Origin: Microcella alkaliphila
GTDB lineage: Bacteria > Actinomycetota > Actinomycetes > Actinomycetales > Microbacteriaceae
Assembly: GCF_002355395.1 (NCBI RefSeq)
Contig: NZ_AP017315.1
Span: 2,356,001-2,420,000 of the forward strand
DNA: 64,000 bases
Direction: 5' to 3'
Program-made: the position numbers and the translations under genes
The notes under the pieces: model-generated
What the model was told of the DNA's origin: nothing
What the model saw: the letters and a program-made list of their open reading frames with translations, nothing else
Database searches by the model: none
In this document: positions 18,172 to 27,830 of the stretch, in pieces
Layout of the letters: every line of letters begins with the position of its first letter
Position numbering within the stretch: the stretch's first letter is position 1

Positions 18172-19149
18172 CTAGCAGTTCACCCAGCGGGCGGCGGCGC
18201 GCGTGAAGCTGTACGGCTCGTTCGGCACACCACCGTGGCTCATCGCGAACAGGATGCACACCCCCTGCACGCTCGTACCCGGCTTGTACAGGGAGGCGCG
18301 GTGACCGCCCGAATCCCACCAACGCTGGGCGGCAGCGGCGCCCGTGACACCGGAGCCGCCGGCGAGGTTGCCGTCGCAGCCCGTGTCGGGCACGCCGTCG
18401 CTGCGCGTCGCCTGACCCTTGTGCCCCCACGCGCTCATGGGGTCGGGGCTCGGGTCTTCGGCCATCCAGAACAGGCGGTCCTCCATGCAGGAGTCGTAGC
18501 GGATGTTCGACGGCGGCACCGGCGGCAAGCAGTTCGCAACGCGGATCGCGTTGAAGCGCTGCGCGAAGTCGTTCAGGTCGGCGCTCGTCGTGCCACCCAC
18601 GCCCTGCGCGGACGTGCGCCCGGGCGCACCCGGAGTCGACCCACCGATCGGGCCGGGGCACGGCGGCGGGGTCGGAGCGGGCGGCGGAGCAGGTGCGGGC
18701 GGAGCGGGCGCTGGGGCCGGCGCTGCCGGAGCGGGAGCGGCCGCACCACCGCCGGAACCGGCGTTCGAGGCACCGGAGGCGCTGGAGCCGCCGGAGCTGT
18801 TCGCACTGCCTGCGTCGTTCGGCGCGGGCGAGCCGGAGGCGGGCGATTCAGCCTCGGCCCCGTCAGCAGCAGACTCGTCCGATTTAGTGTCGTCGACATC
18901 GGCAGCGGCTTCGTCCTCGGCGACGTCGGAGCGGTCAGCATCGCTTCCGAGTCGACGCTCTGCGAGGTCACTGATTGACATGCGCGACACGTCGTCGGGA
19001 TCGACCGTAGCGGTCGAGATGACGGGTACCGGCGCTTCCCCCGAAGCGCCAGCCAGTGCCGGTGAATCGCTCGGCGGAGCGCCGACGAACTGCATCACTA
19101 CCAATATGACGGTCGCAAGCGCCGTCCCCGCGAAAAAGGATCGCAACAT
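18172..19149 (-). CDS. Secreted or anchored CAP/SCP-like domain protein
   Basis: Exported protein of 325 residues and unknown function. The start at 19149 gives a clean N-terminal signal or anchor (MLRSFFAGTALATVILVVMQ) with GGGGGAG as ribosome site; the 28 upstream in-frame residues are unlikely. Next comes an acidic Asp/Ala/Ser-rich stretch, then a Pro/Ala linker (about 150-190), then a C-terminal domain of about 120 residues that resembles CAP/SCP: FNAIRVANCLPPV, an AWGH histidine and WWDSGGHRASLY. The glutamate usual before the Asn-Leu/Ile-Ala motif is missing (CDGNLAGG). Six Cys in this domain could form disulphides. A promoter is visible at 19205-19233. Confidence 0.7.
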   Translation of the reverse strand: MLRSFFAGTALATVILVVMQFVGAPPSDSPALAGASGEAPVPVISTATVDPDDVSRMSISDLAERRLGSDADRSDVAEDEAAADVDDTKSDESAADGAEAESPASGSPAPNDAGSANSSGGSSASGASNAGSGGGAAAPAPAAPAPAPAPPAPAPPPAPTPPPCPGPIGGSTPGAPGRTSAQGVGGTTSADLNDFAQRFNAIRVANCLPPVPPSNIRYDSCMEDRLFWMAEDPSPDPMSAWGHKGQATRSDGVPDTGCDGNLAGGSGVTGAAAAQRWWDSGGHRASLYKPGTSVQGVCILFAMSHGGVPNEPYSFTRAAARWVNC

Positions 19150-19204
19150 AAAAGGCTCCCCCCAGAACCTGTGTGTGTCCGATCCCCCCGACCGGACATT
19201 CATC

Positions 19205-19233
19205 ACGCTAGAGAGCCTTCTGGGTTCTGCCAA
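19205..19233 (-). promoter_or_regulatory. Promoter of the CAP-like gene
   Basis: On the minus strand TTGGCA (19233-19228) and TAGCGT (19210-19205) are 17 bases apart, a good sigma-A type pair, about 55 bases before the ATG at 19149. Confidence 0.6.
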
Positions 19234-19261
19234 GTGCGCGTAGTCGAAATTCGAACAGAAC

Positions 19262-19311
19262 CCCCCTTTATTGGGGGCGTGTCGCGAAGTTCTTCACCCC
19301 CTCTTGGGGGT
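19262..19311 (-). terminator. Two C5/G5 hairpins downstream of tRNA-Thr
   Basis: CCCCC-TTTATT-GGGGG at 19262-19277 and ACCCCC-TCTT-GGGGGT at 19296-19311. They lie between the tRNA and the CAP-like promoter; on the minus strand the second is followed by TTCTGTTC. Probably the tRNA terminator region. Nothing else is recognisable in 19234-19372. Confidence 0.5.
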
Positions 19312-19372
19312 ATTGCCTATTCGACGCGCGTCAGCAGGGGGTTTGGTGCACGCGAGATGCAGGTGTGCTGAG

Positions 19373-19445
19373 AGCCGACTGCGGGACTCGAACCCGCAAC
19401 CGCCCGATTACAAGTCGGGTGCGCTACCAATTGCGCCAAGCCGGC
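19373..19445 (-). tRNA. tRNA-Thr (anticodon TGT)
   Basis: 73-base cloverleaf on the minus strand. The acceptor GCCGGCT pairs with AGTCGGC (one G-T pair), discriminator T. The anticodon stem CCCGA/TCGGG encloses the loop CTTGTAA, giving anticodon TGT for threonine codon ACA. The T-arm GCGGG-TTCGAGT-CCCGC is standard. CCA is not encoded. No integrase or att-like duplication is seen beside it. Confidence 0.95.
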
Positions 19446-19516
19446 CAGGCACCCGAAGGTGCCGTTTTCAGGGTACCGCCGCCCGAGCATCCCATGGGGC
19501 GGCGATGAGGCGATGA

Positions 19517-20443
19517 CTACTCGTCGCCCTCTTCACCCCCGCCGCCGTCGGCACCCTCCGCGGGCGCGGGCGTCGGGTTGAGGGTGAAGTCTTCGCCGGC
19601 GGCCTGCAGCACGAACTGCTGGAACTCGGTCGAATCACCGATGTTCGCCGGCAGGTACTGGTCACCGTTCACGAGCACGGTCGGCGTGCCCTGCACCGAT
19701 TCCAGATCGGTGCCCTCGAGAGGCAGCGGGCCGGCGAGCGCGCGGTTGGTCGCGGCGGTCACCCACGACGAGAACTCGCCCGAGGTGATGCACTCGGCGA
19801 CGGCGGACGATCCGGCCCCGACGCTCGCCGCGAAGTCGACGAGCTGCTCGTCACTCCAGCCGGTGCCGTCGCCCGGCTGACTCGTGAGCAGCAGTTCGTT
19901 GTAGTCGAAGAAACTGTTCGGGGATCGGTCGGCGACGCACGCGGCGGCATTCGCGGCGCGTTGGCTCGCACCCTGGTTGCTGAGAATCGCGATGGGGTGG
20001 ATCGTGACGGTCGCCGTGCCGGTGTCGATGAGCGCGCGCAGCGTCTCCGCATTCGCCTGCTCGAAGGCTCCGCACGCCGGGCAGAGGTAGTCCACCCAAA
20101 TGTTGACGGCCACGGTTCCGGGCTCGTTAGCGGGCAGCGGTTCGGGGGTCTCCTCGGGCTCGAGGCCCGGGGTGCTGACGGCGATGTAGTCGGCCCCGAT
20201 CGTGATTCCGTCACTCGCCATGTTGCGCGGGCCCGCAGCGGCCGGTTGCGTGGAGTTCAGGATGAGCGCAACCACGACACCGATCACAGCAATCACGCCC
20301 AGCGCGATACCGCCCTGCAGCAGCAGCGTGTTGCGCTTCTCCTTTTTGCGCTGCTCTTCGCGCAGCTGGCGCGCCTTCTCGCGGGCTTCCGCGCGGCGCG
20401 CGTTCTTGGTCTGACGCTCGTCGGCGCCGTCAGCCTTCGGCAT
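19517..20443 (-). CDS. Membrane-anchored DsbA-like thioredoxin-fold protein
   Basis: Thiol-disulphide oxidoreductase that probably works outside the membrane on secreted proteins. 308 residues: a strongly charged cytosolic N-terminus (about 1-42), one transmembrane helix (about 43-66, GGIALGVIAVIGVVVALIL), then a DSBA-type domain with the active site CPAC near residue 123 (WVDYLCPACGAFEQ), a helical insert and the cis-Pro region near TPTVLVNGDQYLP. The acidic tail is Gly/Glu-rich. ATG start at 20443 with AAGGAG 11 bases before. It is divergent from the MsiK-type ATPase gene; the 221-bp gap contains a small CGGGCG/CGCCCG hairpin and no clear promoter pair. Confidence 0.88.
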   Translation of the reverse strand: MPKADGADERQTKNARRAEAREKARQLREEQRKKEKRNTLLLQGGIALGVIAVIGVVVALILNSTQPAAAGPRNMASDGITIGADYIAVSTPGLEPEETPEPLPANEPGTVAVNIWVDYLCPACGAFEQANAETLRALIDTGTATVTIHPIAILSNQGASQRAANAAACVADRSPNSFFDYNELLLTSQPGDGTGWSDEQLVDFAASVGAGSSAVAECITSGEFSSWVTAATNRALAGPLPLEGTDLESVQGTPTVLVNGDQYLPANIGDSTEFQQFVLQAAGEDFTLNPTPAPAEGADGGGGEEGDE

Positions 20444-20664
20444 GGATGCTCGTGCTCCTTATATTCCGCGGCGCACCGCGGCGGGTCGTCGGCGCCCGTA
20501 GCGCCCCACCGATGGTACGACCGGAGGCCTCGCCCGCGCCAACTGACGAGAGGTGGCATACTGTCCCGAACGGGCGACGGCGCCCGTGGGCTCGTTCGCG
20601 CGGGCCCCATCCATTCACTACGGATCGTCCGGCACGTACCTGCCGGTGAAGGAGAAAAGCAGTC

Positions 20665-21759
<1,095 letters not shown>

Positions 21760-21776
21760 CGGCTCACTGCTCCACG

Positions 21777-21824
21777 GCGGGGGCGTTCGTGTCACGTGCG
21801 ACACGGACGCCCCCGCTTTTCTTT
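21777..21824 (+). terminator. Intrinsic terminator after the MsiK-type gene
   Basis: GCGGGGGCGT-TCGTGTC pairs with GACACGG-ACGCCCCCGC around a 6-base loop (one internal mismatch), followed by TTTTCTTT. This is the clearest Rho-independent terminator in the window. Confidence 0.92.
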
Positions 21825-21841
21825 AGACCAGGATGGACACC

Positions 21842-23161
21842 GTGAGCGCTTCGTTGAACATCACCTCCGCCGTCGTCGATCCGGCGCTGCTCGACCTGCC
21901 GTGGAACCTGCCGCTTGACACGTGGCCCGACGACGCGATCGCATCCCTGCCGAAGGGCATCTCCCGCCACCTCGTGCGTTTCGTGCATTTGAGCGGCTAC
22001 GTCGTGGCCATCAAGGAGACGACGGAAGAGATGGCACGGCGCGAGTACGACATGCTGCGCACGCTGCAGCGTCTCGACGTGCCCTGTGTCGAACCGGTCG
22101 CCGTCATCACCGGCCGCGAGTCCGACGACGGCGACCCGCTCATGCCCGTGCTCGTCACGAGGCACCTGCGCTTCTCGTTGCCGTACCGCGCGCTCTACTC
22201 GCAGACACTGCGCCCCTCCACCGCGACCCGCCTCGTCGATGCTCTCGCCGTTCTGCTCGTGCGGCTGCACCTCGCCGGCTTCTTCTGGGGCGACGTGTCG
22301 CTGTCGAACACGCTGTTCCGCCGTGACGCCGGAGCTTTCGCCGCCTACCTCGTCGACGCCGAGACCGGGCAACTCTACGAGGGGGGTCTGTCGAACGGGC
22401 AGCGCGAGAACGACCTTGAGATCGGCCGAGTCAACATCGCGGGCGAGCTGCTCGACCTGGAGGCAGGCGGCCGCCTCGACGAGAACATCGACGCGATCGA
22501 CGTGTCGAACGGCATCGTCGATGCCTACCGCTCGCTGTGGAGCGAACTGACCGGCTGGGAGGCCTTTGACAAGACCGAGCGCTGGCGCATTACCCAGCGC
22601 GTCGAGCGCCTCAACGACCTCGGCTTCGACATCGAAGAACTCGCCATCACGACGGCGGGTGACTCCACGCAGGTGCGCATCAAGCCCAAGGTCGTGGATG
22701 CGGGCCACCATTCCCGCCGGCTGCTTCGCCTCACCGGCATCGACGCCGGCGAAAACCAGGCGCGTCGCCTGTTGAACGACCTCGACTCGTACTCGGCCGC
22801 AACCTACCCCGGCGCCGATGTCGACGAGGAGCAGGTCGCCCACGAGTGGCTGAGCCGCGTCTTCGAGCCGGTGATCCGTGCGATCCCCCGCGACCTGCGC
22901 GGCAAGCTCGAAGAGCCCGAGGTCTTCCACCAGCTGCTCGAGCACCGCTGGTTCCTGTCGCAGAACGAGTCGCGCGCCATCTCGCTCGCCGAAGCACTCA
23001 GCTCGTACATCGACACCGTGCTCCGCCACCGGCGCGACGAGGCGACGGTCATCGCGCCGACCACCGAGTCGATCGGCGTGCCCACGCTCGACACGGCCGC
23101 GATGCCCGTCATCGAGGATGCGGACGCCGGGGCGCCCGGAAGCTGGCGCGACAAGGTCTAG
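21842..23161 (+). CDS. DUF4032 protein, kinase-like fold
   Basis: Conserved actinobacterial protein of about 439 residues whose function is not established. The N-terminal 250 residues resemble lipopolysaccharide-kinase/Ser-Thr kinase folds: a Lys-containing strand (VVAIKETTEEMARREYDML) and a catalytic-loop-like FFWGDVSLSNTLFRRD followed by an Asp (VDAETGQL) in the place of the DFG acid. The C-terminal part matches the DUF4032 domain. I start at GTG 21842, since the -10-like CAGGAT lies 7 bases before it; the ATG at 21833 is the alternative. It follows the MsiK-type gene after a terminator. Confidence 0.82.
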   Translation: MSASLNITSAVVDPALLDLPWNLPLDTWPDDAIASLPKGISRHLVRFVHLSGYVVAIKETTEEMARREYDMLRTLQRLDVPCVEPVAVITGRESDDGDPLMPVLVTRHLRFSLPYRALYSQTLRPSTATRLVDALAVLLVRLHLAGFFWGDVSLSNTLFRRDAGAFAAYLVDAETGQLYEGGLSNGQRENDLEIGRVNIAGELLDLEAGGRLDENIDAIDVSNGIVDAYRSLWSELTGWEAFDKTERWRITQRVERLNDLGFDIEELAITTAGDSTQVRIKPKVVDAGHHSRRLLRLTGIDAGENQARRLLNDLDSYSAATYPGADVDEEQVAHEWLSRVFEPVIRAIPRDLRGKLEEPEVFHQLLEHRWFLSQNESRAISLAEALSSYIDTVLRHRRDEATVIAPTTESIGVPTLDTAAMPVIEDADAGAPGSWRDKV

Positions 23162-23558
23162 CCAGCCCCGGGCATCCCGTGTCGTGGCGGGCGCTGCGTT
23201 GCGGTGTGCGGCGTTCGAGAGACCGGTTCGCGTGCGCAACAGTGCGTGACGAGTCGCCCGTGGCGACGTCGCGCCAGGCTGCGGGAAGTCGGCTGTCACG
23301 CGGTGTCCGCGAGGTCAGCTCGGAGGGTCGACACGCCGCAACGCCGGGCGAGAACACGGCGCGCCGGGAGATGCGGCTGACCTGGCGGACACTCTCGGCG
23401 GCGCGGGGCGGGATCCGACGAGGCGCGCGGGCGGGGCGCGCCCGTGCACGACACGGAGCGAACGGTCGCGCGTGGCTACGTCGCGCAGCACAACCGACCA
23501 CCCGCGTCCGTTCACGGGTGAGAACGCACGTGTTGGGGGCGACCGCCGCCGCGGCGCG
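23162..23558. repeat. 397-bp non-coding gap with a degenerate inverted repeat
   Basis: GTGTCCGCGAGGTCAGC (23303-23319) and GCTGACCTGGCGGACAC (23376-23392) are reverse complements with one mismatch. Outside them, GACCGGTTCGC near 23221 matches the complement of GCGAACGGTCGC near 23459, and GTGGCGACGTCGCGC recurs as GTGGCTACGTCGCGC, so the palindrome extends in decayed form over about 250 bp. No plausible gene lies in it. Confidence 0.7.
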
Positions 23559-24965
23559 TTACAGGTTCTTGACGGCGCCGAGCACCTTGGTGAGCGACTC
23601 TTTGGCGTCGCCGAACAGCAGCGTCGTCTTCGGGTCGAACAGCAGGTCGTTCTCGATGCCGGCGAACCCCGGACGCATGGAACGCTTCAGGAAGACCACC
23701 TGTCGCGCGTCCTGCACGTCGAGGATCGGCATGCCGTAGATCGGCGAGCCGGGCGTCGTCTTCGCGGCCGGGTTCACGACATCGTTGGCCCCGACGACGA
23801 GGGCGACGTCGGCGGTCTTGAACTGCGGGTTCACCTCGTCCATCTCGGCGAGCGCCTCGTACGGCACGTTCGCTTCGGCCAAGAGCACGTTCATGTGCCC
23901 CGGCATGCGGCCGGCGACGGGGTGGATGCCGAACACGACGTCGATGCCCTTCGCTTCGAGCGTCGACGCGAGTTCGGCCATCGTGTGCTGAGCCTGCGCG
24001 ACCGCGAGCCCGTACCCGGGCACCACGACCACCCGGTTGGCGTAGCCGAGCAGGATCGCGACGTCGTCGGCGCTGGAAGAACGCACCGGCCGGTCGCTGG
24101 TCGCGGTCGACCCGGCGCTGGAGGCGCCGCGGAACGCCCCGAACAGGATGCCCGTGACGCTTCTGCCCATCGCCTTCGCCATCTCGCGGGTCAGGATCGA
24201 CCCGGAGGCACCGACCAGGGTGCCTGCGACGAGCAGCAGTGTGTTGTTCAGCACAAGACCGGACGCCGCGACCGCGAGCCCGGTGCCGGCGTTCAGCAGC
24301 GAGATGACGATCGGCACGTCGGCGCCACCGACCGGGAGGACGAGCAGGATGCCGAGCACCGAGCCGACGGCGAGGCCGGCGACGGCGGCGGTCCACGTCA
24401 GCCCGCCGAGCCCGACGCTGGCAAGCCAGGCCTCGGGCAGCACGATGATCGCCGCAGCGGCGAGGCCGACGACCGCGAGCGCGACGATGACGGCGGCGTG
24501 ACCGGCAAACACGATCGGGCGGGTCGGCATCAGCTCTTGCAGCTTCAGGAAGGTGATGACCGAGCCCGAGAACGCGATCGAGCCGACGAGCACCGTGAAG
24601 GCGACGGCGAGGTACGCGCCGAACGAGACAGAGTGCTCGAGCTCGAGCAGCGCGACGAGAGCGGCAGCGCCACCGCCGACGCCGTTGAACAGGGCGACGA
24701 GCTGCGGCATCTGCGTCATCTTGACCATGCGCGAGGCGGGCACGGCGATGATCGTGCCGACCGCGATCACGCCGAGGATCAGCGCGAGGTTGTCGAGCTC
24801 GGTCGAGAGAAACACGACGACCATGGCGATGACGGCGCCGAGCGCGCCGATGAGGTTGCCGCGGCGGGCCGTGCGGGGCCTACCAAGACCCTTGAGCGCC
24901 AGGATGAAGCAGACCGCGGCGACCAGGTAGAGAAAGGCCGTCCATTCGGGGGTGAGCACGGCCAT
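23559..24965 (-). CDS. pntB: NAD(P) transhydrogenase, beta subunit
   Basis: Membrane and NADP(H)-binding subunit of the proton-translocating transhydrogenase, which uses the proton gradient to make NADPH from NADH. 468 residues: about nine hydrophobic helices in the first 290 residues, then the soluble domain III with the NADP-binding VVVPGYGLAVAQAQH, GIHPVAGRMPGHMNVLLAEA and VALVVGANDVVNPAAK. It shares one base (TGATG) with the pntAb stop, so the three pnt genes form one translationally coupled unit. GC-rich 397-bp space follows its stop. Confidence 0.95.
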   Translation of the reverse strand: MAVLTPEWTAFLYLVAAVCFILALKGLGRPRTARRGNLIGALGAVIAMVVVFLSTELDNLALILGVIAVGTIIAVPASRMVKMTQMPQLVALFNGVGGGAAALVALLELEHSVSFGAYLAVAFTVLVGSIAFSGSVITFLKLQELMPTRPIVFAGHAAVIVALAVVGLAAAAIIVLPEAWLASVGLGGLTWTAAVAGLAVGSVLGILLVLPVGGADVPIVISLLNAGTGLAVAASGLVLNNTLLLVAGTLVGASGSILTREMAKAMGRSVTGILFGAFRGASSAGSTATSDRPVRSSSADDVAILLGYANRVVVVPGYGLAVAQAQHTMAELASTLEAKGIDVVFGIHPVAGRMPGHMNVLLAEANVPYEALAEMDEVNPQFKTADVALVVGANDVVNPAAKTTPGSPIYGMPILDVQDARQVVFLKRSMRPGFAGIENDLLFDPKTTLLFGDAKESLTKVLGAVKNL

Positions 24966-25276
24966 CAGGCGTCGCTCCCCTCGCGAGCGGCCGGGGCGGA
25001 GCCGGGGCCGCGGAACATTTCGAGCATCCGGTCGGTGACGACGAAGCCACCGACCAGGTTGATCGTCGCCATGAGCACGGCGATCAGCGCGATGACGAGA
25101 GTGAGCGGGTCATCGGCGGCGCCCGCGACGATGACCGCGCCGACGAGGATGATGCCGTGGATCGCGTTCGCGCCCGACATCAGCGGCGTGTGCAGGGTGC
25201 TCGACACCTTCGACACGACCTCGAAGCCGATGAATACGGCGAGGACGAAGAAGGTGAGCAGGGTGATGGCCTCCAT
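24965..25276 (-). CDS. pntAb: NAD(P) transhydrogenase, small membrane alpha subunit
   Basis: Membrane part of the split alpha subunit. 103 residues with three or four hydrophobic helices (ITLLTFFVLAVFIGFEVV, ANAIHGIILVGAVIVA, VIALIAVLMATINLVGGF) and the conserved TDRML near the C-terminus. The start at 25276 (MEAITLL) overlaps the pntAa stop by one base; the open frame further upstream belongs to pntAa territory. Separation of this domain from pntAa is the arrangement seen in Rhodospirillum rubrum and many actinobacteria, unlike E. coli where the two are fused. Confidence 0.93.
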   Translation of the reverse strand: MEAITLLTFFVLAVFIGFEVVSKVSSTLHTPLMSGANAIHGIILVGAVIVAGAADDPLTLVIALIAVLMATINLVGGFVVTDRMLEMFRGPGSAPAAREGSDA

Positions 25277-26427
25277 CAGCGGGCTCCGTTCCGCTCGGCG
25301 ACCGCCTGCGCGGTCGGCTCGTGACGAACCACGCCGTCGTGGGTGAGGCACGCTCCGGCGACGACCTCGTCGTCGAAGTCAGGCGTGAGGGCACCGTCGA
25401 CCGTCATCAGGCCGATCAGCTGGGCGATGTTTTGGGCGAGCAGGCGGGAGGCGTCGAACGCCATGGTCGACGCCGCGTCCTTCATGCCGACGAGGGTGAT
25501 CGCGCCGCCGTCGACGGCGATCGCCGTGTCGACGCCGGCGATCGAACCCTCGACGTTGCCGCCCGACTCGGCGGCGAGGTCGACGATGACGCTGCCGGGC
25601 GTCATGCCGGTGAGCATGTCGGCGGTGATGAGGCGCGGTGCGGGCCGGCCGGGGGTCGCCGCCGTCGTGATGATGATGTCGGCCGCCTGCACGTGCGGGC
25701 TCAGCAGTTCGCGCTGGCGGGCCGCGCGGTCGGCGGCGAGTTCCTTCGCATAGCCGCCGGCCGCATCCGCGTTCTCGTCGAGGTCGAGGTGGATGAACGT
25801 GCCGCCCATCGAGCGCACCTCATCGGCGGATGCGCTGCGCACGTCGTATGCCGACACCTTCGCCCCGAGGCGCTTCGCCGTCGCGATGGCCTGCAAACCC
25901 GCGACTCCGGCACCCAGTACGAGCACCTTTGCCGGGGGGATCGTGCCGGCCGCTGTCATGTAGAGCGGCAGGAAGCGCGGGAAGCGCGTGGCGGCCTCGA
26001 GCACGCAGCGGTAGCCGGCGATGAGCGCCTGCGAGGTGAGCGCATCCATCGACTGGGCGCGAGAGATGCGCGGCACGAGCTCGAGCGCGAACGCCGTCAC
26101 GCCGCGGTCGGCGAGCGCCGCGACAGCCTCCAGCTCGCCGGCGGGCGCCGCGAAACCGACCGCCACCGCGCCGGGCGTCAGCGCGGCAATGGTGGCGGGG
26201 TCGAGGGGCCGCACGTGGGCGAGCACGTCGGCCGCGCCGAGGTCGACCGCGTCAGCGAGGGTCGCGCCGGCGGCGGCGTACGCCTGGTCGGGGTAGCCGG
26301 ACGCGGCACCCGCGTCTCGCTCGACGACGACCTGGTACCCCTCCCGCACGTAGGTCGCGACGGTCGCGGGGGTCGCGGCGACGCGCCGCTCCCCCTCGAT
26401 CGGCTCGCGCCGGATGGCAATCTGCAT
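25276..26427 (-). CDS. pntAa: NAD(P) transhydrogenase, soluble alpha subunit
   Basis: NAD(H)-binding domain I of the transhydrogenase, cytosolic and docked to the membrane subunits. 383 residues, similar in fold to alanine dehydrogenase: N-terminal REPIEGERRVAATPATV, the central Rossmann motif VLVLGAGVAGLQAIATAKRLGA near residue 172, and the mobile-loop region with ITVIVDLAAESGGN-type sequence (GSVIVDLAAESGGNVEG). ATG start preceded by GGTGAG. First gene of the pntAa-pntAb-pntB operon; a strong hairpin at 26500-26540 separates it from the dehydrogenase operon upstream. Confidence 0.94.
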   Translation of the reverse strand: MQIAIRREPIEGERRVAATPATVATYVREGYQVVVERDAGAASGYPDQAYAAAGATLADAVDLGAADVLAHVRPLDPATIAALTPGAVAVGFAAPAGELEAVAALADRGVTAFALELVPRISRAQSMDALTSQALIAGYRCVLEAATRFPRFLPLYMTAAGTIPPAKVLVLGAGVAGLQAIATAKRLGAKVSAYDVRSASADEVRSMGGTFIHLDLDENADAAGGYAKELAADRAARQRELLSPHVQAADIIITTAATPGRPAPRLITADMLTGMTPGSVIVDLAAESGGNVEGSIAGVDTAIAVDGGAITLVGMKDAASTMAFDASRLLAQNIAQLIGLMTVDGALTPDFDDEVVAGACLTHDGVVRHEPTAQAVAERNGAR

Positions 26428-26499
26428 GGGTCACCACTCACCTTTGAGTCGACGAACACGGCACCGGGTCAGTGCGAATCTACCGCGGCATACGGAGGC

Positions 26500-26540
26500 G
26501 ATCGGGGACCGCCGCTACCACCCAGCGGCGGACCCCGATC
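26500..26540 (-). terminator. Terminator after the E1-E2 operon
   Basis: GATCGGGG-A-CCGCCGCT pairs with AGCGGCGG-A-CCCCGATC around a 7-base loop, leaving only one A-A mismatch in a 17-position stem. It follows the E2 stop by 18 bases. No T-run. Confidence 0.7.
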
Positions 26541-26558
26541 GGATCTGGCGTGACGCTC

Positions 26559-27830
26559 CTACGCGAGGATCGTCAGCGGGTTCTCAATACGCGCGACGAA
26601 GGCGGCGAGCCAGCGTGCGGCGAGCGCCCCATCCCAGGCGCGGTGGTCGGCCGACAGGGTGACCGCCATCACGGTGCCCAACTCGAGCGCACCGTCGACG
26701 ACGACCGGCGCCTGCCGGGCCGCCCCCACCGCGAGAATTCCCGCCTGCGGCGGGTTGATGATCGCGCTGAACGACTGCGTGCCGAACATGCCGAGGTTCG
26801 ACACCGAGAAGCTGCCGCCCTGCATCTCGTCGGGCTTCAGGCCACCCCCACGCGCGCGCGTGGCGAGGTCGGCGATCGACCGGCCGAGCGCGCTGACGCT
26901 GAGTGCCTCGGCCCCGCGCACGACCGGCACGACGAGCCCGTCATCGAGCGACACCGCGATGCCGACGTCGACCGTGGCGTGCCGCACCATTCCCTCGTCG
27001 CTCCAGGTGCGGTTCGCCTCGGGAACGTCGAGGAACGCACCGGCGACCGCCTTCACGACGAGGTCGTTGACGCTGATCTTCGAGGCGGCGCCCTCGTTCA
27101 GACGCTTACGCAGGTCGAGCAGCGCGTCGACCCGGCACTCGGCCTCGAGGTAGAAGTGCGGCACCTGGTTCTTGCTCTCCGTGAGCCGCCGCGCGATCGT
27201 CGCCCGCATGCGGCTGTGCGGAACCAGCTCGGCGCCCTCGGGCAGCGCGGCGGCCGCGCCACTCGCGGTCGAAGCAGACGAGGCGGGCGCGGATGCGCGG
27301 GGCGCGTCGCCCGCACCCGTCGCGACGGCACTCTGGCCGCCTCCGCTGGCGATGAGCGCCTCGAGGTCTTTACGCACGATGCGGCCGTCGGGGCCGGAAC
27401 CCTGAACGCCGTCGAGGCTGATGCCCTTCTCTCGGGCGAGCCGCCGCACGAGGGGGCTGACGAACTGGCGTCCCCCGCTGGAGGCTGGGGCCGGGGCACT
27501 CGGCGCCTCCACGGGGGCGCTCGGAGCATCCGAGGTCGCGGGCGCGCTCGCGGCAGACGCCGCGGGGGCCTCCTCGACAGTCGGGGTTTCGCCCGCCTCG
27601 CCGACGACCGCGATCGGTGCACCGACGTCGACCGAGTCGCCCTCAGCGACAACGAGTTCCAGCACGGTGCCCGCTGTCTCGGCCGTGTACTCGACGACGG
27701 CCTTCTCGGTCTCGATCTCGGCGAACGGCTGGCCCACCTCGATGGTGTCGCCGGGGGCGACGAGCCACTTCTGCACGGCGGCCTCGGTGACGTTCGCGAG
27801 CACCTCCGGCATGCGAATGGTGGTCGACAT
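26559..27830 (-). CDS. Dihydrolipoamide acyltransferase (E2) of a 2-oxoacid dehydrogenase
   Basis: Core acyltransferase of a pyruvate-, acetoin- or branched-chain-type dehydrogenase complex. 423 residues in three parts: a lipoyl domain (about 1-80, lipoyl Lys in EIETEKAVVEY), an Ala/Pro-rich linker, a peripheral-subunit-binding domain (about 125-160, SPLVRRLAREKGISLDGVQG), a second linker, and the catalytic domain ending with SADHRAWDGALAARWL, whose HxxxDG supplies His and Asp. It shares one base with the E1 stop (TGATG). No lipoamide dehydrogenase (E3) gene is in the window, so E3 must come from elsewhere. The acyl specificity cannot be read with confidence. Confidence 0.92.
   Translation of the reverse strand: MSTTIRMPEVLANVTEAAVQKWLVAPGDTIEVGQPFAEIETEKAVVEYTAETAGTVLELVVAEGDSVDVGAPIAVVGEAGETPTVEEAPAASAASAPATSDAPSAPVEAPSAPAPASSGGRQFVSPLVRRLAREKGISLDGVQGSGPDGRIVRKDLEALIASGGGQSAVATGAGDAPRASAPASSASTASGAAAALPEGAELVPHSRMRATIARRLTESKNQVPHFYLEAECRVDALLDLRKRLNEGAASKISVNDLVVKAVAGAFLDVPEANRTWSDEGMVRHATVDVGIAVSLDDGLVVPVVRGAEALSVSALGRSIADLATRARGGGLKPDEMQGGSFSVSNLGMFGTQSFSAIINPPQAGILAVGAARQAPVVVDGALELGTVMAVTLSADHRAWDGALAARWLAAFVARIENPLTILA

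Noticed and set aside
19373..19445. tRNA-Thr as an integration site for a mobile element
   Set aside because: No integrase, no repeat of the tRNA 3' end and no foreign-looking genes on either side.
20444..20664. Promoter pair for the MsiK-type gene around CATACTGT
   Set aside because: No -35-like hexamer lies at 16-18 bases, so I did not annotate it.
22846..25346. Long plus-strand frames antisense to pntB and pntAb and across the 23.3-kb gap
   Set aside because: They mirror the codon bias of the real genes on the other strand and have no recognisable domains.
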